64,000 nucleotides of DNA. It comes from Epiperipatus broadwayi (taxonomy: Eukaryota; Onychophora; Udeonychophora; Euonychophora; Peripatidae). The notes beneath the pieces are model-generated. The model ran no database searches. It saw only the letters and a list, made by a program, of their open reading frames with translations, and had not been told where the DNA came from. Made by a program: the position numbers and the translations under genes. This document shows positions 54,131-64,000 of this stretch, piece after piece; position 1 is the stretch's first letter, and each line of letters opens with the position of its first letter. The DNA lies in assembly GCA_028023455.1 (NCBI GenBank), contig JAQFVV010000002.1, positions 31,999,725 to 32,063,724 of the forward strand, read 5' to 3'.

Positions 54131-54330
54131 GATGACAATTTAAAAATAAATATATTTTTCATATACACAATAGTTCTTTTTGAAAAAAATGATCCACTAA
54201 ACTATGTACTGAAAACGCCGGCAACGACTACAACGCACAACTCACATGTCTGCTAGAAAAATAATGATGAAGAAGCAAAAATATGATAATTATAAAATAA
54301 AATATTTTACAATTTTTAATTTAAAAATAT
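54131..54330 (-). promoter_or_regulatory. Probable TBCB 5' UTR / promoter region
   Basis: The sequence immediately upstream of the TBCB ATG. Five CpGs cluster within about 25 bp at 54216-54239 in an otherwise CpG-poor window, which fits an unmethylated promoter or 5' UTR. No TATA box or initiator could be assigned with confidence and the transcription start is unknown. Confidence 0.35.
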
Positions 54331-55249
54331 ATATAATTTTATTAAAATAAAAATGGCTATGTTGTAATAATTTTATAAATTTACATTTCATATCTCTTAA
54401 ATTTAATTAAAAGTAAGTGCGGGATGTTTATTTTTAATGGCGATTAATTGGCTGACGTCTGCCTTTTTTACAAAACAACTAATTATTATGCAAGTCATTT
54501 AAAACAAATATTTTTGGCATTATTGTACATTTTCAATAGATTCTTTCTAAAAATAATAAATAAATATCAAAAAGAAAAATGTAAATTTCTTTTTATGCTA
54601 AACCATTTAGCTATCAAGATTCATCCAATATTGATCAGGGTGGTGATTGATGCATGTATTTTTGAAGATATAAAATAATACTTATTACGATATTAAAATC
54701 GGAGTAGGTATTTAAAAGTTTTATACATAAGATTCTTTTATCTATCCTACCATTTTGTATGTTTTTAATTATTAATAATTATCAAATGAGCACAACTTAA
54801 TATATAATTAAAATATATCCCGATTGTCGTTATGAAATAAGGTCAGGAAAAAGGATTCTGTGTTTGACATTACAATTCAGGTATGAGTATTAGAATGAGA
54901 AAAAGGGGTGTCTATAAACATTTGACCCTAGTTTACAATATAAAATTTTAGGGAAATCAAAACTAGGGGACAACGAATTATGATATCTAAAGTACCTATT
55001 TTCCGAAGATGAAAAAAACACGAACGTATTGGTTACAAGGTCCTATCATCATTTTTAGACCTTCAGGTTAATGGTGTACTATGTCTGTTTTATTTAATAG
55101 TTATATGTTAGCATATTCAAAATTGATTGATCATGTGTTCTGCATAAGATATTACTAGCCAGACATATCCACATTAAACAAATCACTGCTCTAACCAACT
55201 AATATAATATGGTAAACAAAAGCAACTTCCTATTTAGTGCTATCTACTG

Positions 55250-56160
55250 GAAGATTGAGGAATTGGTGATTCCTTTACTGCAATTAAAGTCCGGTCTTCA
55301 AATCAGTTTCTAGGTTTTGCGTTTATCATTGAGGCTTTGTTCAAAGTTGGAAGCAATGGTATCAAATGTCCAGCAAGTACCTTTAACTCTATTTTTATTG
55401 CTTCAAGTAAAAATCTGAAATTCAAGTCTGTTTTTAAGCTAAACACTTGAAATTCAAATCAGCTTAGGTTTTGAACCCAAGCTAACCTTGAATAATTTAT
55501 ATAGATCTGACTCCTGTATCTATATTTAGTATTTTCTGTTCTTTATAAACTGTAACTTCTTATTCCCCTGGTTAGGAATGTTAATAATATCAAATCACTT
55601 CTCCAGATTGAATTATAAAATTGAGATATATACTTGATTATTGACTACATTTTTTCAAACTTTGAATCCCAAAGCCATATTGATAATGATTTAAGCCAAG
55701 AAACCCATCTGATGATAGGAATTTAAATACAATAAAATATCTGGCATTTCCTGATTATTCAAGCTTACAATGGATTGCACTAAAATAGAAAACTCTTGTT
55801 TTATCGTAAAAGATGAGCTGAAGAGAAAAATGGTTTGCTATTGTTACTAACATTCTTAGTCAAGAAAATAAACTGCCTATAATTTATAAAGGATTGAAAG
55901 TACACTAAAATATATAGATACAGAATTGGAGTTGGAAGTCAGTTCAAAGTTTTGGGTTGATTTGGATTTCAAGTTTTTAGCTTGAATAGTAAAATGAAGT
56001 TAAAGGTGATTGCTATATGCTTGACTGTATTGCTTCCAACTTTGAATCTTAAAGCCTCATGATAAAAGTTGAAAGTGAATATTTTAATAATAGAAAGATT
56101 TTAAATACAATAAGGTATCCGGTTCTCAAGCTTAATTCTAGCACTCTAATAAGGAGCCGC
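55250..56160. repeat. Family G inverted and direct repeats
   Basis: The segment 55325-55480 is the inverted complement of 55910-56065 (shared CAAAGTTGGAAGCAAT and ACTTGAAATTCAAATC-like blocks). The segment 55665-55790 is directly repeated at 56035-56150 (AACTTTGAATC.CAAAGCC, TTTAAATACAATAA). It contains a decayed hammerhead-like piece on the minus strand (55297-55335: CAATGAT ... CTAGAAAC). Confidence 0.6.
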
Positions 56161-56484
56161 TCCTGTCTTGCTCATTTATGAAATTTATTTGATTTCCGAA
56201 ACAGTAGTGTTTTTACAATTAAAGAAACTAATTTTCTCTCAGAAAGGTATTTGGACTCACAAATATGGTGAAATAGAGTGGGGTTCAGTCTGTCTAAACA
56301 TCAACAAGATGCAATTAAATACAAATGGAAGCTAGTTTTCCACTGCGGTTGCACCAGTTCTTATGTGTAGATAACCGTAAGGAAAAGTCCATATGTTTGA
56401 CTTGTAAACTGGATTAAAACCATAAATATTGAAATCAATTGCTGATCATAAAACTTTAAGATAAAGCCAAGAAAATCTGAAGTT

Positions 56485-56625
56485 GGGATTACACATATAT
56501 ATATATGTAATAAAGAAAATCAAGCCATATATTGTGACTTAATTAGCTTGTATTTACAAATGTAATAAAATGAGCATGCTAATAACTCTAAACAAGCTTT
56601 TTTGATAGATAGATAGATATTTAAT
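56485..56625. repeat. Family B fragment, copy B4
   Basis: Only the outer arm: AGCTTGTATTTACAAATGTAA, GAGCATGCTAATAACTC, AAACAAGC. The ribozyme part is missing. Confidence 0.65.
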
Positions 56626-59156
56626 ATAAAAATAGAAATCACTACAAATAAGTTTACTAATAAGGTATTATTGTACATATATTTAATTTAATACAAAAAG
56701 CTTCAGTGGTTGAACCACTATAGAAATGTTTATTTTAGCATATAGTATGATAAATAAACAGACTAAGCTTGTGTTATTATATTACTGGTTTGGGACAATG
56801 GAATATAAATGGAAAATTATGAGTTCCAATGCCCAGAAGAACTATTATGTGATACAAAGATTAAAAAATTAAGTAACCATTTCAATACTGTACCTTTATG
56901 ATGTGTTCAATCTATTTACCTGAGATGTCAAGTCAAAGTGAAGTTCCTGAGTCAGCATTGTAAGACTTGTGAAAGTGGAGTATATATTAATTTTTATTTG
57001 ATATGTTGGATAATTATTTTCGGTAGTTGTAACTTACGCTTCATGTGGCTGCAAGAGGCGCTGTTTCCAGGTCAACCACAGGAAATGTACTCTGCAAGGA
57101 ACAGCAGCAAACAGAATTTGTTATTACCACAACCAACCAAGTCCCTATTGCCACTGATCACTTTAAACCTATGCACATACAAAAGCCATGTCTCTAGCGC
57201 CTGCCAAAAAGATGTTCTGAAGAAACCAAGGATATGGGACAATCAAAGATAAAATCAATTGATATCAAGTACTATAAAGTAGAAAAGGGTGAAGAAGATT
57301 ATATGATATTAAAACTATACTTTGAACACAAGTCTTGTGATAAAGTTGTCAGTAAATCGGGGGTTTCCTTAATGATAAAGAAGAAAGTGCAGGCATAATA
57401 ATGAAAAGTTCAAGAAATCAGCGTAAGAAGTCAGCACTTAAGGCTCAAAACATCAATGGAAAAGCCATTCTGGTTTAAGGTAGGTATCTTTAACTAAGAG
57501 CAATTTTATCTACATTAGTTTTATTTCTCATAAAGGGCAATATTATTTAGGTTCCCAAAGCTATTTGAACGGATATAATCAACTCTTTGTTAAGGTAACT
57601 TAAAAAAATGTTTTGTTAACAGCAAGCAAACCAAGAAAATAACTGTATGACCATAGATAAAGGAGTTATTATGTAGCAGAATATGATGGAAAAACTGATT
57701 GTTGATTTCTGTGTAAAAATATGAAAAGTCCATATCAATTGTTAGTAACAGTTTGAATACAAAATGGAGGTTTCTTGCTTATGCCCTTTTGAGAATATCG
57801 AATTCTGGAACTTTTGTATCCTCTAATTACCAGTGAACCACAGTAATATCATCGCCTCCTGGATTAAGATAAGCCCAGGTTATGAATGACTGAAATTTTC
57901 ATTATTTAGATGTATGAGAGATTGAATCATTGGACAAGAATTCTGGAACTTATTTATAAAGATCCAGAATCTTCCATTTTAAAATACTCGCACAATGTTA
58001 TATATAGCAGTTAAAAACATGAAGGTCTAACTGAAATCATACAGAAATATAACCAATGGACTTGCATCATTTTGAGTTGAATAACTTTCTCGGAAGGCTC
58101 TATAAATCATTCAAAAAAATGTTAAGGAAGTGAAAATAGTGAATAAGCTTCTGTGAATATATTATGTTATCAGCAATCATTCATTCTTTTGGCAAAAACA
58201 AATCTTCCCATACAGTAACTGATAATCTTGGGATTGATACAGTTTAAGAAGTGCATGGGTGAACAGAATAAATCAAGCATTGCTATTCACACAAATCAGC
58301 AATTATAAAAAATGGTATTACGCAGACATCACTTGTACCATCTCTGGAAGTAATTTATACTACTGCAAGAAATTATGGAAGTTTTTTCAGAAAGATAATA
58401 AATAGCTGAAACTAAACAATTGTCAATGTTGATCAAATCATGAGCACTTGAAATTGACTAGCAGACTACTGTGATTGCACTTAAAGCCAAGCAAATTTCC
58501 TGAAATAAAATTATAAGGATCTTTAGCAGAACATGGAGGAGATGCTAAATTATATCTCCCACAAATTAATGATGAACGTTAATCACAGAATCTAGCTAAG
58601 TGGGTTGCTCTATTTTTTTAAAGATAAAACCTACCAACTTCATAATCTAATAGTCAAGAGATGCATGTGGTATAACACAGTCTCTGTAGTAGGGGAAAAC
58701 ATGCTATACCTATCCAATTCTATATCTATCATCATTTTGATTATGTATTTAGTTACTGGTAATTTCTAGATTAGCGTAACTTTAAATAAATAAAATATTA
58801 TGATAAAACTAACATAATTAGAATATGTGGCTATACGAAACATGCTCAATCTAGACAATAATTACTTAAGCAAGGATTCAGTTATGTGAAGGGATTTTGT
58901 TGTTGATCTATATTCAAAAATGGGAATTAAATGCTTGCAAGCTCATAACTAAAGCTCGTGAAGAACACTTCTGACAGCTTCCGGAACTACAATACTCTAC
59001 TCAGTGAAGGTTGAAAAATCATTTAAAAAACATAAGCTATGCAGCTTTAGGACTAACAATATATTTCATATAGCTTTGTATTATTTAGAAAATCATGTTA
59101 ATGTTTAGCAATGATTAGCCTTATGTATCGTGCATGAGATTTACTAAATATTCTTG

Positions 59157-59622
59157 TTAAACCACTAAACCTCACATGATCACCATCTCTTATACTAGCA
59201 CATAATTGTTATTAATTGTCTAGTGGTCTAACACCAATCCTGCTAATAGGATAGTGATGGCTATGGTTGTTAAAAGAGCCAAAGACACCAAAATGTATAG
59301 GTGCTGAACTGAGTTCAGACCCATATGACTATATAAGCTATTGAGCTTAGATTGAAAATATTATTGTGTTTTCAATTTCATTATCATAGTTTTGTAGTTA
59401 AGTAGACATAAAAGGTGGCTGCTGGAGGGTTGCATTAGATCCTAAGATCTAGGTGCTGTGCTCTTAGATCCAAGGCTCCTCACTGACGAAGGCCAGAAAC
59501 TAGTCTGGGGATATTGGATGAGTAGGCATTAGATAGGGATTTTATGCACAAGCCTTCTGGCATCCATTGATTACTCTGGTTGGCACAGGGTGGCACTACT
59601 GCATGGAGAGTTTTGCCTTGTT
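59157..59622 (+). repeat. Family A repeat, long copy A8
   Basis: A complete unit in one orientation, from AACCTCACATGATCACC through GCTGAACTGAGTTCAGACC to GCATGGAGAGTTTTGCC. With A6 and A9 it defines the unit of about 450 bp. Confidence 0.82.
59468..59519 (+). ncRNA. Hammerhead-like motif with deleted stem II (family A)
   Basis: Both stem I helices, CUGACGA, GAAAC and GUC are intact, but stem II is reduced to AGGCCA by a loss of about 7 nt relative to other copies, so it should be inactive. Confidence 0.55.
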
Positions 59623-60277
59623 TATATCCTAAGTAATAAATAAAATGTTTAATTCTTTGTTCATTTGCATAAGCACAGTTAATTTCTTGGAAATTGTGTA
59701 ATTGAATAAAAAGTTCTCAACTGTTTGCGTTAAGTGTGATTAGTGTTTGTAAAGAAAATATATATAAGTACTACATTATTGTTTATGTTATATACAATAA
59801 ACATTTTGTTATTAGAATCAACCACAAAGACTTATTCGAAACAGTAAAATCCCTTGCATTTTAATATATGACAGGAATTATTCCATCAAATATTGAGATC
59901 AATTTAAGTGAAACTGTTTTATTTTACTATTTGTTATTTATGTTAATTTGCTTACCTTTTTTTTTTTATTTAGCTATGAAGAAGAAGTTTCAGAGAAGAG
60001 CTGAGAAATGCAAATGGTTAAAAGGAATATATACACAAGCAAAAAAGTTCTCGAACCAGATTTTTAATGGAGCGAACCAAAAATGAAATTGAAATACTTA
60101 GAGAAAAATCAAACTGTGCTGTGCAAAGCAAAATAACTCTGAAGATAAATTGGAAATAACTAAAGAGGAACAGTAAATTGAAAAAAGAAGCGAATAACAA
60201 TCTGAGGATTAAAAGCTTGTGCTTTAAATGTGCCTAATAAAACAAAATAGCTTTATCTTATTGCATTGCCAAATCCA

Positions 60278-60777
60278 TATAATATTAATACCATCTATAT
60301 TTTTTATTACTTTTTACAATGCTTTTTTACAACCCACTATTGACAGTTTCGATTGCCCAGCAATCATCTTCTGAACTATCGCAAACACAATACCAATAAA
60401 TGAATACAAATATGTATGAACATATAACTTTACATTTTATATATATATTCTATCTTATAATCATTATTTATATACCCACATATATTTTTATATAGTTCTC
60501 TATATAATTATTACCTTTTATATATTATACATTCTAAACTTTTTTAGATTCTATATTCATCAATTAATATTCCTTATATGTGGGTATATAAGTAATTATT
60601 ATAAGATAGAATGTATATAAAATGCAAAATTATATGTTCGTATATATTTGTATTTATAGATTCATTTCGTCTTTGTTATAATTCTGAAGAAGATTGCTGG
60701 AGCAATCGAAACTGTCAATAGTGTGTTGTAAAAAAGCATTGTAAAAAATTATAAAGAAAATAGATAATATTAATATT
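60278..60777. repeat. Family E palindrome
   Basis: Arms about 60278-60420 and 60640-60777 are inverted (ACAATGCTTTTTTACAAC / GTTGTAAAAAAGCATTGT), with further AT-rich pairing inside. The right arm carries CUGAAGA (60684-60690), A, stem GAUUGC/GCAAUC with a UGGA loop, GAAAC and UGUC. This perfect 6-bp stem II with GUC resembles the PLE terminal-repeat core. The left arm has CAGAAGA, a core mutation. Confidence 0.78.
60684..60719 (+). ncRNA. Hammerhead-like core (family E)
   Basis: CUGAAGA, one extra A, stem II GAUUGC/GCAAUC (6 bp), GAAAC, one-base linker, GUC. The UGGA loop and the spacing copy those in the PLE terminal repeat at 35551. No convincing stem I was found. Confidence 0.45.
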
Positions 60778-61303
60778 AAAACAAAATAGTGTAGAGCAAT
60801 CAAAACAACAAAATAAATTCTGCAAAGTTCCAGCAGATTATAATAAAAATGAAAACTTGATTTTCCCAATATATTACATTATAGTCAATGAATTTATGTG
60901 AGAGAATGAAATAATATTTAATCAATAAACTTACAACTCTTAAAGTAGTGATCATGTGATGTTTAGTGGTTTTGAAAGTACAATATACCGATAGGAATCT
61001 TTTTTTACTCTAGAAATATTTCTGAATCTAATTTTTAAGGTCCAAAAGCAAATGGCACTAAAGAATTTTGTCAGTGGTTATTTATTTCAGGAACAAATAA
61101 ATATGTCTACCGTTATATATGTAAACTGTCCTTTGAATTTGCCATATTTATTTGGTTACTGAGATGACTATCAAACATATAATTGAGGCTGTAGAATAGG
61201 CAGATATGTTAAATTACAACATTTTTAAAAATATTTTTAAAGAAATGATTCCATAAAGTTTAACAAATCTACACTTGTAATTCTTTCACTCTCTTAGATA
61301 GTT

Positions 61304-61569
61304 TGCAATTTATTTATTCTACTTTGAACACTCTTTAGCAAAAACTTTTTACTGTACATATATGCATATACAACCTTATGTTTCGACTGTCCTGAAGTTT
61401 TCTTCAGAGCCACTTTTACTTTAATTTTTAAAAAGGAAAAAAAACGTTTTTAAAATTAAAGTAAAAGTAGTTCTGAAGAAGACTTCACGACAGTCGAAAC
61501 ATAAGATTGTATATGTACAATAAACAGTTTTTTGCTAAAAAGTGTTCAAAATAGAGTGGATAAATTGCA
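61304..61569. repeat. Family D palindrome
   Basis: Arms 61304-61430 and 61452-61569 are inverted complements (TGCAATTTATTTATTC at the left tip, GTGGATAAATTGCA at the right) with a loop of about 20 nt. Each carries CUGAAGAA.ACUUCA.GACAGUC-GAAACAUAAG. Confidence 0.85.
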
Positions 61570-62089
61570 TTTAAATAAGGTATTACAGCAAAACAAAGGA
61601 AATGGTGCATTTGGTAATACATTGTTTTATGGATCCATCAATACTTCCCTTGTTTGTAGGAGAGTAAAAATCATTTAACAGATTTTTAATCAATGTATAT
61701 TTATATAATCATCATAGTTTCTGATTTCCTGGTGGAGTATGAACTTTCAGTAGGTTCCAAAATAGCTGGATTTTATTGCTGCTTGTCCTCCATCTTTATA
61801 TTCTAATTTCTAGGAATAATTTAAAATTGTGAGTTGTTTTTTAAACAGTTCAAACATTTTATAAAAATATTTTTTAATACTGCATCAATTAAAAAAGTTT
61901 TAAATCAACTTCATCTTAGTAATTACATGTTGGACTATTTCCAGTATCAAATATTAATTGTTAAATGTCTTTCGAAAAATTCAAACTTTATTTAAACTTT
62001 TCAAATCCATTCATATGTTAGTAATAGCTTATAACAGAACATTTTGTGTGGTATTATTCTCCTCTCTTCTTGAGGTATAGCTAACCTGT

Positions 62090-62176
62090 TCTACTATGAG
62101 CATGGGTATCGAACCTGGACTTTTAGATTCATGAAGATTGAATTGAAGTGATGCTCTAACCAATTAGCTAGTCTTT
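62090..62176 (-). repeat. tRNA-like sequence inside family C copy C2
   Basis: On the minus strand, TAGCTAATTGGTTAGAGCAT is a nearly perfect box A / D-arm and AGGTTCGATACC a near-perfect box B / T-arm, 40 nt apart. No anticodon stem can be drawn. The position in the spacer is the same as in copy C1. Confidence 0.6.
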
Positions 62177-62514
62177 CAAAGATAATCATAAAATTTTTAT
62201 GTATTTATCTATGAGGATTCTTCTGATTTCTTCATTTTTTCATTAAGGGCAAGATCAATGAGGGAAAATGTTTTTCCTATCCAGAGGATGCTTATAGATA
62301 AGTATGTGAAAATTATACTAACCATTACTTTTGCCTGAAGTTGATTAGAGAAACACCTTCAATTCAATTTTCATGAATTTAAAGGTCCAGATTTGATTGG
62401 TAAGGCCAGAAACATCTGAAGAAGAGAGAAGAATACTACCCGAAACATTGTGTATACTAATCTGTTTGCTATTGCTAACAACTGAATAATTGAAATACAG
62501 ATTTATTATATGCC

Positions 62515-62620
62515 TGTATCAATATATTAAATATATAGGGTATATGAGCACAGACTTTCACATGACCCACCACTCTCCACTCTATCTCATAACACTTGAA
62601 CACATAAATATGAATGTATT
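62515..62620 (-). repeat. Family F fragment nested in family C
   Basis: Reads ATAGGGTATATGAGCACAG, ACTCCACTCTATCTCATAAC and ACATAAATATGAATG on the plus strand, the reverse of the family-F core. It splits the arm between CTGAATAATTG and GAAAGTTTAAAT. Confidence 0.5.
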
Positions 62621-63475
62621 TAGAAAGTTTAAATAAAGTTTGAATTTTTCTAAAGACATTTAACGATTAAAATTAGATAATAGAAATAATCCAAAAACGA
62701 CACCAAACGTAAAGTTAGGGAAGCTTACTTCATTATGGCTGACCCATCGGCAATCAACAGAAGAGAGGCCTGCTATTGCCTATCTCGTAAATGGTCCACG
62801 TAACATCTGCACATAAATTTGCATAGTTTTACTGTTATTAACAGAATAACTCGCCATGAATATGGGACTGTAGACTGTCCCGAAAGCGCTTGGCAGTCAA
62901 AAATTTTGACAATTTATTAATAGCTTCATTACCTGTGCGCAGAGCACATATATGTATTAATTACTGCTAAAATACAATCATCACCAACTTTCAGACAAAC
63001 ATAATCTCATTCTAATGTAAATTACATTTTGGATAGAATTTTAAATCTTAAGTGATATAATTTTCTTTAATAGGAATAATTATTATCTGAATTATCTTTA
63101 TTTTGTTCCCATTTATATCTTTAGGGTGTTTATTTTATTTATCTTTCCTTTTTAGTTAATTTACTATACTGGCCATTTTGTCAATATGTTTTTAATTTTC
63201 TGCAAGCATATTTTTGTTTTGTTTTTTATATTTCTAACATTATTTGACAATATTTTACTTCAGCAGACCCTTGCTAAAAGTTTTCTTTTCGTACATATGT
63301 ATGTTATCTATAGATAGCTGCTTCATGGTTTTTATATCCATAAAAAAAAAAAATTTTCATGTATTTTATTAACACAGAGGCAAAACTCTTTCTACAGTAG
63401 CACCACTCAGTGCAATCCAGAGTAATCAATGGATGCAGGAAAGTTTGGCATAAAATACCTATCTAGTGCTTATTC

Positions 63476-63533
63476 ATCCAATACTGCCAGACTAATTTAT
63501 AGCTTCTGGCTTTCATCAGTGAGAAGACTTGGA
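63476..63533 (-). ncRNA. Hammerhead-like motif, unit 1 of the dimer (decayed core)
   Basis: CUGAUGA is intact, but GAAAC reads UAAAU and stem I pairs poorly. Probably inactive. Confidence 0.5.
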
Positions 63534-63914
63534 TCTGAAAGCACTGCACCTAGATCTTAGGATCTAAGGTGACTATCCAATCCACCTTTTACCTATTTAG
63601 TTAACTATAAAGTTAGAGTCCAAAATGAAAACAATACTGTTTTCAATTCAAGCTCATTAGCTTATAGAGTCATATAGATCTGTACTCAGTTCAGCATCTA
63701 TACTATTTTGATGTCTCCTTTAATAACCACAATCACCATAATCCTCTTAGGCAGGATTGTTATTAAACCACTTAACATCATATGATCACCATTCTATATG
63801 CTTACACGCGCTGTTTACACAGAGGCAAAACTATTCAGTAACACCACTCAGTGCAAGCCCGAATAATCAGTGGGTGCAGGAAGGCCTGTGCATAAAATCC
63901 CTATCTAGTGCCTA

Positions 63915-63973
63915 ATCCAATATCCCCAAACTAGTTTCTAGCTTGTGGTTTTCATCAGTGATGAGTCTTGGAT
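63915..63973 (-). ncRNA. Hammerhead-like motif, unit 2 of the dimer
   Basis: CUGAUGA, GAAAC, UA linker, GUU triplet and UGGGGA are intact, with the outer stem I AUCCAA/UUGGAU intact. The inner stem I has one mismatch and stem II pairs weakly. Confidence 0.55.
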
Positions 63974-64000
63974 CTGAGAGCACTGCACCTATACCTAGAT

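Larger units (their letters stand above)
61925..62700. repeat. Family C palindrome, copy C2, interrupted by family F
   Basis: Left arm 61925-62080 and right arm 62390-62700 match the arms of copy C1 (TTGGACTATTTCC tip; AAGTTTAAATAAAGTTTG). The right arm is split by family-F sequence at about 62505-62620. The spacer holds a tRNA-like sequence. The hammerhead-like core on the plus strand is at 62412-62450 (CUGAAGA...CCGAAACAUUGUG). Confidence 0.75.
54331..64000. other. 5' flank of TBCB: palindromic repeats
   Basis: No host gene recognised. 54331-55240 and 58650-59150 show nothing. 56640-58640 has scattered short protein-like stretches broken by stops that I cannot assign. The rest is repeat families A-G, listed separately. 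Confidence 0.55.
63371..64000 (-). repeat. Family A tandem dimer, copy A9 (runs off window)
   Basis: Two head-to-tail units. ACACAGAGGCAAAACT begins at 63372 and again at 63817, a 445-bp period. The second unit is cut by the window end. This is the only direct tandem copy here and matches the head-to-tail organisation of retrozymes and PLE terminal repeats. Confidence 0.85.

Noticed and set aside
56938-58640. Scattered protein-like stretches (for example HCKTCESGVYINFYLI and RLNHWTRILELIYKDPES)
   Set aside because: Many stops, frames do not connect, and no family was recognised.

Overview
The window is AT-rich metazoan nuclear DNA. It holds one host gene with very long introns, embedded in dense transposable elements. 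The gene is on the minus strand. Six exons, identified by reading the reverse complement, encode a complete tubulin-folding cofactor B (TBCB) of 247 residues, with start codon at 54130 and stop codon at 10488. All five introns are GT-AG and their phases agree. No second host gene could be supported. The organism is an animal; the PLE, RTE and SINE mix and the inflated introns fit a lophotrochozoan such as a mollusc (a cephalopod is plausible), but this is inference.

Layout: 1-10487 is the 3' flank of TBCB, with a hAT-type MITE, an RTE-clade LINE 3' end, a tRNA-derived SINE and hammerhead-bearing palindromes. Intron 5 (10609-15363) holds a TA-flanked MITE and a family-B palindrome. Intron 4 (15437-30674) holds an internally deleted Gypsy LTR element with both LTRs, a SINE with a 15-bp target-site duplication, and several palindromes. 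Intron 3 (30867-43025) holds a 4.6-kb Penelope-like element (PLE) inserted inside an older RTE LINE. Intron 2 (43120-47273) is mostly unrecognised sequence. A deletion derivative of mariner (43201-43727) lies in its far end. Intron 1 (47418-54010) holds a second PLE endonuclease remnant and a Gypsy gag-protease relic. The 5' flank (54131-64000) is packed with inverted repeats and ends in a tandem dimer of a 445-bp unit.

The main theme is the palindromic (snap-back) repeats. At least five unrelated sequence families (A, B, C, D, E), plus the terminal repeats of the PLE, carry a CUGANGA - hairpin - GAAAC signature. In families A and B this folds as a type I hammerhead self-cleaving ribozyme: a bipartite stem I, a 3-bp stem II that covaries between copies, a minimal stem III and a GUC or GUU cleavage triplet. 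Hammerheads are known from PLE terminal repeats and from retrozymes, so these short repeats are best read as non-autonomous, hammerhead-bearing relatives of PLEs. Many lie inside TBCB introns as near-perfect inverted pairs and would make long double-stranded RNA in the TBCB pre-mRNA.
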